The notes under the pieces were generated by a model. That model worked only from the letters and a program-made list of their open reading frames with translations. It was not told the origin of the DNA and searched no databases. From contig NZ_JAYEES010000002.1 in the NCBI RefSeq assembly GCF_034653275.1, forward strand, positions 62,001 through 126,000: a DNA stretch of 64,000 bases, written 5' to 3'. Origin of the DNA: Nitrospirillum sp034653275. Its GTDB lineage: Bacteria > Pseudomonadota > Alphaproteobacteria > Azospirillales > Azospirillaceae. The position numbers were made by a program, and so were the translations under genes. Below, piece after piece: positions 36,516-44,472 of the stretch (the first letter of the stretch is position 1; each line of letters starts with the position of its first letter).

Positions 36516-39314
36516 ATGAGGTTGGGGACCATGCTCTGTGATAAACGCCGCCGACGCGTGCTGATGGGATCCGCGCTATCCTGGGGGCTCCTGCACGCGA
36601 CGACCGCCTGGGCGCAGCCGGCCACGGATGCGGAAACGGCGGCACCCGCCGATACCGCCGACAGCCCGGAAGAGATCATCGTCACCGGCGTGCGCCGGTC
36701 CAACGCCAAGGCGATCGACACCAAGCTGAACACGCCCGGCGTCACCGACGTCATCAGCGCCGACGACGCTCAGTCCCTGCCGGACCGCACCATCGTCGAG
36801 GCGCTGCGGCGCGTGCCCGGCCTGTCGGTCCTGCCGGCCACCGACAACGAGCATCCACGCGACGAGGCGGCGACCCCCGTCATCCGGGGCCTGGGGCCCG
36901 CCTACAACAACGTGACCATCGACGGCGTGCCCATCGCCAGCCCGGGCACGCCCAACGGCAACCTGGGTTCCATGGGGCGCGGCGTGCGGCTGGACATCCT
37001 GCCCACCTCCATGATCAGCGAACTGCAGGTGACCAAGACCTTCACCGCTGATCTCGACCCCAACGCCGTGGGCGGCGCCATCAACCTGAAGACGCGCAGC
37101 GCCTTCGACAACGGCGGCCGCCCCTTCTTCACGGCCGAGGGCGCGCTGGGCATGGCCAACGACCATGGCCAGCCGCGCAGCCAGGACCCGCTGGGCCGGC
37201 GCATCAGCGGCACGGGCAGCATGACCTTCGGCCCCGACCACATGTTCGGCGTGGTGGTGTCGGCCAATTACCAGAAGATGGACAGCTTCACCGACACCCA
37301 CATGACGACGGACACCGTCCACTACAACTTCTACAACAGCGCCGGCGTCCTGCAGAGCAATAACAACCTGGGCAACGGCATCGCCGTGCCGCAGCAGGAC
37401 AAGTACTGGTATGTTGAGGACAGCCGCCAGCGCGTGGGCGTGACCACCAAGCTGGAAGCCCAGCCCACCGACAGCCTCTACGGCTTCCTGACGCTGGGCC
37501 ATTACCGTTTCGTCGACACGATGGAGCGTAACGAGGTGATCCTGGATCCCCGCAACACCGCGCGGGTCTACAACCAGACCCCCACCTCCGGCAGCTATCC
37601 CGGCGGGGATGTGGAGGTGGGGTTCGAGCATTCCAACATCATCACCAGCACCAACCTGGCGCAGGCGGGCATGGACTGGCGCCCGGCCAACAACCAGGTG
37701 CTGTCGGTACGGGGCGACATGTCGCGGTCAACCTACCGCGAGCCGTTCAACATGGTGAAGTACATGAGCGGGGTGAGCTATCCCGCCCCCGGTTCCGCCG
37801 GCGCCATCACCTCCAGCGCGGCCAAGCCCGCCTATGGCTTCAGCTACGACACCAGTCAGCTGAACCAGCAGTTCGCCATGCCGCCCAGCGCCTATTACAA
37901 CCTGTCGAATTACGGCGGGCTGTACTGGCGCGATGCCAAGCGCTCGGCCGACGACGACATCAAGAACGCCCGCACCGACTATCGTTACAACATGGGGGCC
38001 AAGGACCAGGGCCTGGGCTTCGCCGTGGGCGCCAGCTTCACCGACGACCGCCCCGACTACAACGTCTGGCGCAATGATTGGGAGCCGAACAACACCGCCG
38101 GCCGCGTGCTGCTGGTGGACGCCGCCGGGCCGGCCGGCGCGCCCATGAAATATTCCAACGGCCTGAACCTGCTGACCATCGATCCGGCCAAGGCCTGGGC
38201 CGTGTTCAACGCCAACCCGTCCTGGTTCAACCTGACCGACCAGTCGTCCTTCAACAATCAGGACAACTTCAAGCACGTCGAGCAGACGGTGGGCGCCTAT
38301 GCCACGGTCGCCTATGCCCTGGACGATTTCCACGCCCAGGTGGGCCTGCATAACGACAGCACCGACCAGGACACGATCAGCCGGGCCAAAATCTCCGGCG
38401 CGTGGACGGACCTGAAGACCAGTTCCAGCTATGACTACCTGCTGCCCTCCGCCCTGGCCAGCTATGACATAACCCACGACCTGGACGTCCGCGTGGGCGC
38501 CAGCCAGACCATCGGCCGGCCCAGCTACGACGCCTACGCCGCGCGCACCTCCATCAGCTTCACCAACGCCTCGGATCTGGGCAATCCCAACGCCACCGGC
38601 GTGTCCGTCACCATCGGCAACCCCAACATCAAGCCGCGCCTGTCCACCAACGTCGACCTGGCCTTCGACTACAAGCTGCCCAACGAGGGCGGCGGCCTGC
38701 TGTCGCTGGCCCTGTTCAACAAGGACATCAAGGACGAGATCTTCACCGCCAGTTCCATCGGGTACACCTACCAGGGTGTCACCTACAGCAACGCCGTGGT
38801 CTCCACCCCGCAGAACGCCAGCAACGCCTCCATCCGGGGGGTGGAGCTGAACGCCATCGTCAACTCGCTGGAATGGATCCATCCGTGGCTGCGCGACTTC
38901 GGCGTCAGCGGCAACTGGTCCTTCATGGAGGGGGAGCTGTCGGTGCTGCGGTCCAACGGCGCCACCCGCACCTTGAGCCGCCTGGTGGGCCAGCCCAACC
39001 AGACGCGCAACGTCCAGGTGTTCTATAGCGACAGCGATTTCGAGGTGCGCCTGGCCTACAACCGCCAGGGCAAGGCCCTGCGGTCCATCGTGCCGGACAT
39101 CGCCTGGCAGGACCTGTACTGGGCGCCGCGCGAACAGCTGGACCTGCAGGCCAGCTACAAGGTGCGCGACAGCGTCACCCTGTTCGGCGAGGCCAGCAAC
39201 CTGACCCATAGCCGCCTGACCAGCCTGGTGGGCCCCAACCAGAACCTGCTGAAGGACAGCTACTCCGTCCCCACCGTGTTCTGGGTGGGCGTGCGGTTCA
39301 CGCCCGACCTGTGA
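36516..39314 (+). CDS. TonB-dependent outer-membrane receptor
   Basis: About 932 residues. The ATG at 36516 follows GGGGAAAG and gives a signal peptide ending in TTAWAQ. A TonB-box-like EEIIVTGVRR is followed by the plug (DRTIVEALRRVPGLSVLPAT, VIRGLGPAYNNVTIDGVPIAS, LDPNAVGGAINLKTRSAF) and a large beta barrel ending GVRFTPDL. The class with TGVRRSNAKAI resembles oligosaccharide receptors of Caulobacter and sphingomonads. It diverges from the ROK-MFS-GH2 unit, so beta-galactosides or related oligosaccharides are plausible ligands. A strong intrinsic terminator follows, so it is probably monocistronic. Confidence 0.92.
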   Translation: MRLGTMLCDKRRRRVLMGSALSWGLLHATTAWAQPATDAETAAPADTADSPEEIIVTGVRRSNAKAIDTKLNTPGVTDVISADDAQSLPDRTIVEALRRVPGLSVLPATDNEHPRDEAATPVIRGLGPAYNNVTIDGVPIASPGTPNGNLGSMGRGVRLDILPTSMISELQVTKTFTADLDPNAVGGAINLKTRSAFDNGGRPFFTAEGALGMANDHGQPRSQDPLGRRISGTGSMTFGPDHMFGVVVSANYQKMDSFTDTHMTTDTVHYNFYNSAGVLQSNNNLGNGIAVPQQDKYWYVEDSRQRVGVTTKLEAQPTDSLYGFLTLGHYRFVDTMERNEVILDPRNTARVYNQTPTSGSYPGGDVEVGFEHSNIITSTNLAQAGMDWRPANNQVLSVRGDMSRSTYREPFNMVKYMSGVSYPAPGSAGAITSSAAKPAYGFSYDTSQLNQQFAMPPSAYYNLSNYGGLYWRDAKRSADDDIKNARTDYRYNMGAKDQGLGFAVGASFTDDRPDYNVWRNDWEPNNTAGRVLLVDAAGPAGAPMKYSNGLNLLTIDPAKAWAVFNANPSWFNLTDQSSFNNQDNFKHVEQTVGAYATVAYALDDFHAQVGLHNDSTDQDTISRAKISGAWTDLKTSSSYDYLLPSALASYDITHDLDVRVGASQTIGRPSYDAYAARTSISFTNASDLGNPNATGVSVTIGNPNIKPRLSTNVDLAFDYKLPNEGGGLLSLALFNKDIKDEIFTASSIGYTYQGVTYSNAVVSTPQNASNASIRGVELNAIVNSLEWIHPWLRDFGVSGNWSFMEGELSVLRSNGATRTLSRLVGQPNQTRNVQVFYSDSDFEVRLAYNRQGKALRSIVPDIAWQDLYWAPREQLDLQASYKVRDSVTLFGEASNLTHSRLTSLVGPNQNLLKDSYSVPTVFWVGVRFTPDL

Positions 39315-39324
39315 CGGACCGTAA

Positions 39325-39357
39325 GCCCCGGGGGCAATGGTCCCCGGGGCGCTTTTT
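39325..39357 (+). terminator. Intrinsic terminator after TonB receptor
   Basis: GCCCCGGGG (39325-39333) pairs perfectly with CCCCGGGGC (39342-39350) around an 8-base loop, followed by GC and five Ts (39353-39357). It starts 11 bp past the receptor stop codon. Confidence 0.85.
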
Positions 39358-39383
39358 CACCCTATCGACGCGAGACCACCGCC

Positions 39384-41459
39384 GTGCGGTTCACCCGACG
39401 CCATCTCCTCTCCGCCGCCGGCGGTGCCGCCCTGCTCGCCCCCATCCGGCGGGCGCTGGCCCTGTCGCCGCCCCCGGCCGGCGGCGGCCTGGGCGACATC
39501 CGCCATGTCGTCATCCTCATGCAGGAAAACCGCTCCTTCGATCATTATTTCGGGACGTTGCGCGGCGTGCGCGGCTTCCACGACCGGGCGACGGCGCCCG
39601 GTGGCAACGGCGACATCTGGCGCCAGGCGGATGGCCAGGGCGGGCATGTGCGCCCCTTCCCCCTGGACGGGGCCGCGACCGCCGCCCAGAACATCGCCTC
39701 CCTGCCCCATTCCTGGGTGGATGGGCATGCCGCCTGGAACGGGGGCCGCAATGACAACTGGGTGCCGGCCAAGGGGCCGCTGACCATGGCGCATTACACC
39801 CGCGCCGACATCCCCTTCCACTGCGCCCTGGCGGACGCCTTCACCATTTGCGACGCCTTCTTCTGCTCCACGCCCAGCGCCACCAATCCCAACCGCATCC
39901 ATCTGATGACGGGCACGGCCGATCCCTTCGGCAGGGCCGGCGGCCCGGTGCTGAAACAACCGGCGGAAGGGCCGGACTTCCAGCCGCTGAACGGTCCGCC
40001 CTTCTCCTGGACCACGTACCCTGAGCGCCTGGAACAGGCCGGCATCTCCTGGTGCGTCTATCAGGGGGTGGACGCGGACGGCCCCTTCACCATCGACGTC
40101 CAGGACATGATCCGGCCGCGTCACCGCCCGGCGGTGGATGAGAACGACGGCGTCAGCTGCTTCAACGCCCTGCGCTTCTTCACGCAGTTCGCCCACGCTC
40201 CGGTGGGGTCGCCGCTACACACCAAGGCGATGACCCGCCGACCACCCAGCGTCTTCGCCGCCGATGCCAAGGCGGGCCGCCTGCCCGCCGTCTCCTGGCT
40301 GATGCCGCCGCACAACCACTCCGAACATCCGCGCTATGCCCCGTTGGACGGCGCCGCCTACATCGCCACGGTGCTGGAGGCCCTGACCGCCAATCCGGAA
40401 ACGTGGCGCCATACCGCGCTGTTCGTGCTGTACGACGAGAACGACGGCTTCTTCGACCATGTGCTGCCGCCGGCCCCCCCGGCGGGACCGGGCGGCGGCC
40501 AGTCGAACGTGGACCTGGCCGGTGAGATCAACGCCGGCGATGGCCAGCCCTTCGGCCTGGGCGCCCGGGTGCCCATGATCGTCGTTTCCCCCTGGACCAC
40601 GGGTGGCGCCGTCTGCTCGGAAGTGTTCGACCACACCTCCGTCCTGCGCTTCCTGGAGGCGCGGTTCAGCGTGGCGGAGCCCAACATCAGTCCTTGGCGC
40701 CGGGCGGTGTGCGGCGACCTGACCAGCGCCTTCGACTTCGCGCGGGCGCCCCAGATGCCGGTGACCCTGCCGGACACGCGCGGCTATCGCGCCGAGGTCG
40801 AGGCGCAGGCCCACCGGCCGGACCCGACACCCCGCCGCCACGAGACGCCGTTGCCCCAGGAACCCGGTCAGCGCCCGCTGCGGCCCACGCCGTATGAGTT
40901 GGCGGTGGATCTGGTCGCGGCTGCAGGGGGGCAGCCGGCCACCTTGCTCTTCCACAACAGGGGCCGGACCGCCGCGGTCTTCCACGTCTTCGACCGGCTG
41001 ACGCCCGGCGCCGGCCCGGCCCGGCACACGCTCGCCGCCGGCACCAGCCTGCCCATGCCGTTGCCGCTGACAGCCGGACAGGGGTGCGATGTGCTGGTGC
41101 TGGGGCCCAATGGCTTCCTGCGCCACCTGACGGCCGGCGCGGACATGGCCACCCGCCTGTCGCTGTCGGCCGCGCCTGGCACGGCCGACATGACGCTGGC
41201 CTTGACGGTGCGGAACCAGGGTGGCGGGACGGTGCGGGCGCAGGTGACTGACGGCGCCTACGGGGCCGCGCCCGTCACGGCGACGGTGGCGGCCGGGGCA
41301 TCCGGCGCGCTGTCCTGGCCCACCGCGGCCAGTGACGGATGGTACGACGCCACGCTGACCCTGGCGGCGTCCGCCGGCCAGCTGAGCTGGCGCCTGGCCG
41401 GCCATATCGAAACCGGCAGGCCGGGCCGGTCCGATCCGGCATGGGGGGCGTCGAGCTGA
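39384..41459 (+). CDS. Phosphocholine-preferring phospholipase C (Tat-exported)
   Basis: A 691-residue enzyme of the bacterial phospholipase C/acid phosphatase family. A GTG start gives a twin-arginine signal (FTRRHLLSAAGGAALLA). HVVILMQENRSFDHYFG carries the metal-binding Glu/Asn near residues 48-52. CSTPSATNPNRIHLMTG near 155-170 bears the conserved phosphate-pocket Thr region. WLMPPHNHSEHP and LYDENDGFFDHVLPP supply further metal ligands. Two C-terminal DUF756 beta domains occupy about 500-595 and 600-685. It hydrolyses phosphatidylcholine or sphingomyelin, or scavenges phosphate from lipids. Proteins of this family are Tat-exported and then leave the cell by type II secretion in Pseudomonas, which is of interest beside the T2SS-like operon here. 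Confidence 0.92.
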   Translation: MRFTRRHLLSAAGGAALLAPIRRALALSPPPAGGGLGDIRHVVILMQENRSFDHYFGTLRGVRGFHDRATAPGGNGDIWRQADGQGGHVRPFPLDGAATAAQNIASLPHSWVDGHAAWNGGRNDNWVPAKGPLTMAHYTRADIPFHCALADAFTICDAFFCSTPSATNPNRIHLMTGTADPFGRAGGPVLKQPAEGPDFQPLNGPPFSWTTYPERLEQAGISWCVYQGVDADGPFTIDVQDMIRPRHRPAVDENDGVSCFNALRFFTQFAHAPVGSPLHTKAMTRRPPSVFAADAKAGRLPAVSWLMPPHNHSEHPRYAPLDGAAYIATVLEALTANPETWRHTALFVLYDENDGFFDHVLPPAPPAGPGGGQSNVDLAGEINAGDGQPFGLGARVPMIVVSPWTTGGAVCSEVFDHTSVLRFLEARFSVAEPNISPWRRAVCGDLTSAFDFARAPQMPVTLPDTRGYRAEVEAQAHRPDPTPRRHETPLPQEPGQRPLRPTPYELAVDLVAAAGGQPATLLFHNRGRTAAVFHVFDRLTPGAGPARHTLAAGTSLPMPLPLTAGQGCDVLVLGPNGFLRHLTAGADMATRLSLSAAPGTADMTLALTVRNQGGGTVRAQVTDGAYGAAPVTATVAAGASGALSWPTAASDGWYDATLTLAASAGQLSWRLAGHIETGRPGRSDPAWGASS

Positions 41460-41529
41460 AAGGGCTCATACAGCCAGCGCGCAAGCGCGTCTCTGGATAA
41501 ACGCGCCTGGCTCTGGATGGACGGTCACG

Positions 41530-41802
41530 TCACCGGCGACGCGGCGGGGGACGGCGGGCGGGGGTGGCGCCGCCGGGCCGCTCATCCTTGTGGCGGTAGG
41601 TGATGCGGCCCTTGGTCAGGTCATAGGGCGTCATCTCCACCGTGACACGGTCACCCGCCAGGGAGCGGATACGGCTCTTGCGCATCTTGCCGGCGGTATA
41701 GGCGATGATCTCATGCCCATTTTCCAGCTTCACGCGGAAGCGGCCATCGGGCAGCGCCTCTTCGACATAGCCGTCGAATTCGAGAAATTCTTCCTTGGCC
41801 AT
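41530..41802 (-). CDS. infA: Translation initiation factor IF-1 with a C-terminal extension
   Basis: A 90-residue S1/OB-fold protein that binds the ribosomal A site during initiation. The ATG at 41802 follows GGGAG and gives MAKEEFLEFDGYVEEALPDG, with the family hallmarks FRVKLENGHEI, AGKMRKSRIR and VTVEMTPYDLTKGRITYR. The normal protein ends near residue 72. This copy adds about 18 residues rich in Arg and Pro (TPARRPPPRRR). It lies downstream of cspA with a terminator between them, a pairing that suggests a stress-responsive second copy of infA; whether another copy exists cannot be seen here. Confidence 0.93.
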   Translation of the reverse strand: MAKEEFLEFDGYVEEALPDGRFRVKLENGHEIIAYTAGKMRKSRIRSLAGDRVTVEMTPYDLTKGRITYRHKDERPGGATPARRPPPRRR

Positions 41803-41821
41803 GACATTCTCCCAAGACAGT

Positions 41822-41856
41822 AAAAAAAGCGGCGGCCTGTCCATACAGGCCGCCGC
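41822..41856 (-). terminator. Strong intrinsic terminator between cspA and infA
   Basis: GCGGCGGCCTGT (41829-41840) and ACAGGCCGCCGC (41845-41856) form a perfect 12-bp stem with a 4-base loop. Read on the minus strand it is followed by seven Ts (complement of 41822-41828). It terminates cspA transcription and lies only 20 bp before the infA start. Confidence 0.92.
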
Positions 41857-41879
41857 CGCTCGTCCGGATCGGGAGGAGG

Positions 41880-42089
41880 TCAGATAGCGCGCAGGTTCTC
41901 CGCGGCGGTCTTGCCCTTGCGCGGGTCGCGCACGGAATCGAAGCTGACCTTCTGGCCTTCATTCAGCCCGCTGAGGCCGGCGCGCTCAACGGCGGAAATG
42001 TGGACGAAAACGTCGGCGGAGCCATCCTCGGGCTGGATGAAGCCAAAACCCTTGGTGCTGTTGAACCACTTGACGGTACCGGTGGACAT
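41880..42089 (-). CDS. Cold-shock domain protein (CspA family)
   Basis: A 69-residue OB-fold RNA chaperone. The start MSTGTVKWFNSTKGFGFIQPEDG contains RNP1 (KGFGFI), followed by RNP2 (DVFVHIS). GLSGLNEGQKVSFDS is typical of alphaproteobacterial Csp proteins. The long upstream gap (42090-42373) leaves room for a structured 5' leader, common for cold-shock genes, although none is proven. It is followed by a strong terminator and then infA. Confidence 0.95.
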   Translation of the reverse strand: MSTGTVKWFNSTKGFGFIQPEDGSADVFVHISAVERAGLSGLNEGQKVSFDSVRDPRKGKTAAENLRAI

Positions 42090-42373
42090 GGGAGGCCTTC
42101 TGGGATTTTTCCCGTTCGGAGCTGCCCGCCGCGAGAGTGCGGACGGGCATCAAAGTTACGACAGGGAACAGAACCGGCATCAGCCGGTAGATAGCCCAGT
42201 AGCAAAGTCGACCATCCCAGCATCAACCTCACGGGACCGAACCACAAGCATTTTCGGCATGCCGTTTAGGACATGGCTGCAAAACGCCGGCTCTCCCATG
42301 CGGGGTATGGCGTCCAGCGCGACCCAATCCACGTGGCATGCGGGACCTGAATTAATGCGCGCGCGCACGCGCC

Positions 42374-43177
42374 TTAGGCACCCAGCCGGCGCAGATCGGC
42401 GTCGACCGCGGCGGCGTAGGCTGGGCCGAACAGCCGCAGATGGACCAGCAGTGGCCAGAGCCGATAGACGGGCAACCGCTCGCGCCACCCGGGCGCCAAG
42501 GCCAGCGCGTCGAAGAAAGACGCGGGCGGATGGTCGAACAGGGTCAGCATGGCCGCGTCCACCTCGCGATCACCGAAGTAACAGGCCGGATCAATCAGAC
42601 CGGAGACCCGGGGGCCGGACACCAGCACATTGCCGCCCCATAGGTCCCCATGCAGCAGCGATGCCGACGGGCTTCGCGGAACGTGGTCACCCAGCCGGTC
42701 GGCCAAACGCCCGACGCGGACGCCGAGGCCGGTGTCGAGATGGGGGATATGGCAGCGCAACCGATGTTCCGCCCAGAAGCCCGGCCAGTCCTCGGCGCGA
42801 CGGTTCGGCATGGCGACAGAACCCAGGCTGTGGTCGTGGGACCAACCATAGGGTTCCTCCGCCGGCGCGTGCAGCCGGTTCAGCTGATGGGCAAGGTCAT
42901 CCCACGCCGCCGGCAGCGCGCCATCGGCGGGCAACTTTTCCATCACCAGCCATACGTCATCCACCGCCAGCACCGCCGGCGCCGGAACGCCCGTGGCGGC
43001 GATGGCCCGCAGCATGGCGCCTTCCCGCGCGGCGCCGTTCCCGTGTTTGGCGACCGCCCGCGCGCCATCCGACAGCGCCAGCTCATAAACGACGGAGAGG
43101 TCGCCCCCCGCCATGCGGCGCAGGGACACCACACGCCGCCCCAGCAGGCCGGACAAGCGGTCCATCAAGGCGTCCAT
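42374..43177 (-). CDS. Fructosamine kinase family protein
   Basis: A 267-residue protein of the fructosamine kinase/aminoglycoside phosphotransferase-like superfamily. It starts MDALMDRLSGLLGRRVVSL. It has VAKHGNGAAREGAMLRAI (ATP-binding Lys and helix-C Glu), the catalytic-loop segment LLHGDLWGGNVLVSG with the Asp base, and the metal-binding LIDPACYFGDREVDAAM. Members phosphorylate ketosamines so that glycated proteins are repaired, or phosphorylate other small substrates. It lies 14 bp after the prepilin peptidase gene on the same strand and may be co-transcribed without functional connection. Confidence 0.92.
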   Translation of the reverse strand: MDALMDRLSGLLGRRVVSLRRMAGGDLSVVYELALSDGARAVAKHGNGAAREGAMLRAIAATGVPAPAVLAVDDVWLVMEKLPADGALPAAWDDLAHQLNRLHAPAEEPYGWSHDHSLGSVAMPNRRAEDWPGFWAEHRLRCHIPHLDTGLGVRVGRLADRLGDHVPRSPSASLLHGDLWGGNVLVSGPRVSGLIDPACYFGDREVDAAMLTLFDHPPASFFDALALAPGWRERLPVYRLWPLLVHLRLFGPAYAAAVDADLRRLGA

Positions 43178-43191
43178 GTCACCCCCATCCG

Positions 43192-43944
43192 TCACAGGTC
43201 CCAAAGAGTAAACAGCCAGGCGGCCCAGATGCCCAGCGCCAGACAGGGGCCGAAGGGCATGGGGGTGGTCCCGTCCACACGCCGGCCGGCCAGGCGCAGC
43301 GCCGCCATGGCCAACAGGCCGGCCAGGGCCGCGATCAACAGCACGTGGGGCACGGCGGCGGGTCCCGCCCAGGCGCCACCGGCGGCCAGCAGCTTCGCGT
43401 CCCCCCGGCCAATGCCGTCGCGGCCCCTGAAACGCCGGTACAGGGTCTCCAGAAGGACCAGCCCGGCATAGGCCACGGCCGCCGCCGCCAGCTGGTCGAC
43501 CGGTAAACGCCCATCCCGGGCCCATCCCACCAGGATGCCCGCGGCGACCAGCGGCAGGGTCAGCACGTCGGGCAGGATCATGTGACGCAGGTCGATCCAT
43601 GCCAGAGCCAGCAAGACCCATCCCAGGCCGGCGCCGGCGCACAGCGTCAGGGAATCCAAGGGCATCAGGAACGCCAGGCACAGGGGCGGCACGACGGCCG
43701 CCACCTCGATGGCCGGATGAAAGGCGCCGATGGGCGCGGCACAGTACCGGCAACGTCCCTTGGACCATAGGTAGGAGAGGACGGGCACCAGCGAGGCCGG
43801 ACCCAGCGTCTGGCCGCACCGGTCGCAGGCCGAGCGCCCCCACACCACCGAGCGCCCCGCCGGCAGCCGGGTGACGACCACCCCCAGGAAGCTGCCGACG
43901 AAGGGGGCGGCGATCAGCAATGTCCAAAGGGTGATGATGTCCAC
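43192..43944 (-). CDS. Prepilin peptidase / N-methyltransferase (GspO/PilD)
   Basis: A 250-residue inner-membrane aspartyl protease that cleaves type IV pilin-like signal peptides and N-methylates the new terminus. The N-terminal part has FVGSFLGVVVTRLP and two zinc-binding pairs, CDRC and CRYC. The protease region has IDLRHMILPD with the first catalytic Asp and GIGRGDAKLLAAGG with the GxGD-type second. About seven or eight membrane helices are expected. It is encoded divergently from the giant glycosidase and the T2SS-like operon, whose pseudopilins are its obvious substrates. Confidence 0.93.
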   Translation of the reverse strand: MDIITLWTLLIAAPFVGSFLGVVVTRLPAGRSVVWGRSACDRCGQTLGPASLVPVLSYLWSKGRCRYCAAPIGAFHPAIEVAAVVPPLCLAFLMPLDSLTLCAGAGLGWVLLALAWIDLRHMILPDVLTLPLVAAGILVGWARDGRLPVDQLAAAAVAYAGLVLLETLYRRFRGRDGIGRGDAKLLAAGGAWAGPAAVPHVLLIAALAGLLAMAALRLAGRRVDGTTPMPFGPCLALGIWAAWLFTLWDL

Positions 43945-44472
43945 TTTCCCGTCCCTCGACGCGTCCCGGGCTCCGCGCAGAACCGCCCGCCATACCCCTC
44001 CGATTCGCGAGGGATTTCAACAGCCAATCGGTCCCAGCCGATGGAAATGAGCCGTTAACACCGCCGGAACGGCGCCACACTTTTGAATCCTTCAAAATTT
44101 TAAGTACAGGTTCGATGCCACCGGTTACCTGTCCGGATAGACGATGCACCCATCCTTTCGATGGCTTGCGCGCTGGCGAAGCACTTCTCGGTGTTCCAGG
44201 TAACGATGTAAACCATTGCATCATGTTCGAAGTTGTAAGCGAGGACTTTCTCCTTTTGGACAGTTACATTCGAATTTTGTAACCATTGTGGCCATACGAA
44301 ATCAGAACATGGTGGAGTAACGTTGGGAACGACATCGATAACATTTTAGGAATTAACCACTTCTTTGACTCGACAGTGCCGGCTTATACAGCCTCCCGAA
44401 GAAACGCGCCCGCTCAGGCGGCGCTACTGCAAGAGAAGACGGGGCATGTCTCTCGCAAGTTGGGGGCTTAAA
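43945..44472. promoter_or_regulatory. AT-richer divergent regulatory region upstream of the giant glycosidase
   Basis: These 528 bp contain no convincing gene and are much less GC-rich than their surroundings, especially 44075-44400. They contain the perfect inverted repeat TTTTGAA-TCC-TTCAAAA (44081-44097) and a second, GTTACA (44263-44268) with TGTAAC (44278-44283). The motif GTAAC/GTTAC recurs near 44124, 44200 and 44317, and TAACCATTG or TAAACCATTG occurs twice (around 44210 and 44280). The region probably holds promoters for the prepilin peptidase and the giant protein. Two weak in-frame upstream starts (TTG 44365, ATG 44446) lie at its right end. Confidence 0.5.

Noticed and set aside
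42350..42372. An alternating GCGCGCGCAC tract that might form a hairpin or Z-DNA
   Set aside because: It is short, abuts the kinase stop, and has no following T-run or partner arm long enough to call a terminator.
42374..44224. A single minus-strand frame running from the fructosamine kinase back through the prepilin peptidase region, resembling a fusion protein
   Set aside because: The part upstream of 43177 overlaps the prepilin peptidase in another frame and has no domain content. The kinase has its own ATG at 43177.
44365..44472. Longer start of the giant protein from TTG 44365 or ATG 44446
   Set aside because: These would put an Arg-rich, non-hydrophobic stretch ahead of a good signal peptide. 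ATG 44473 has GGGGG upstream and fits export better, though 44446 cannot be excluded.
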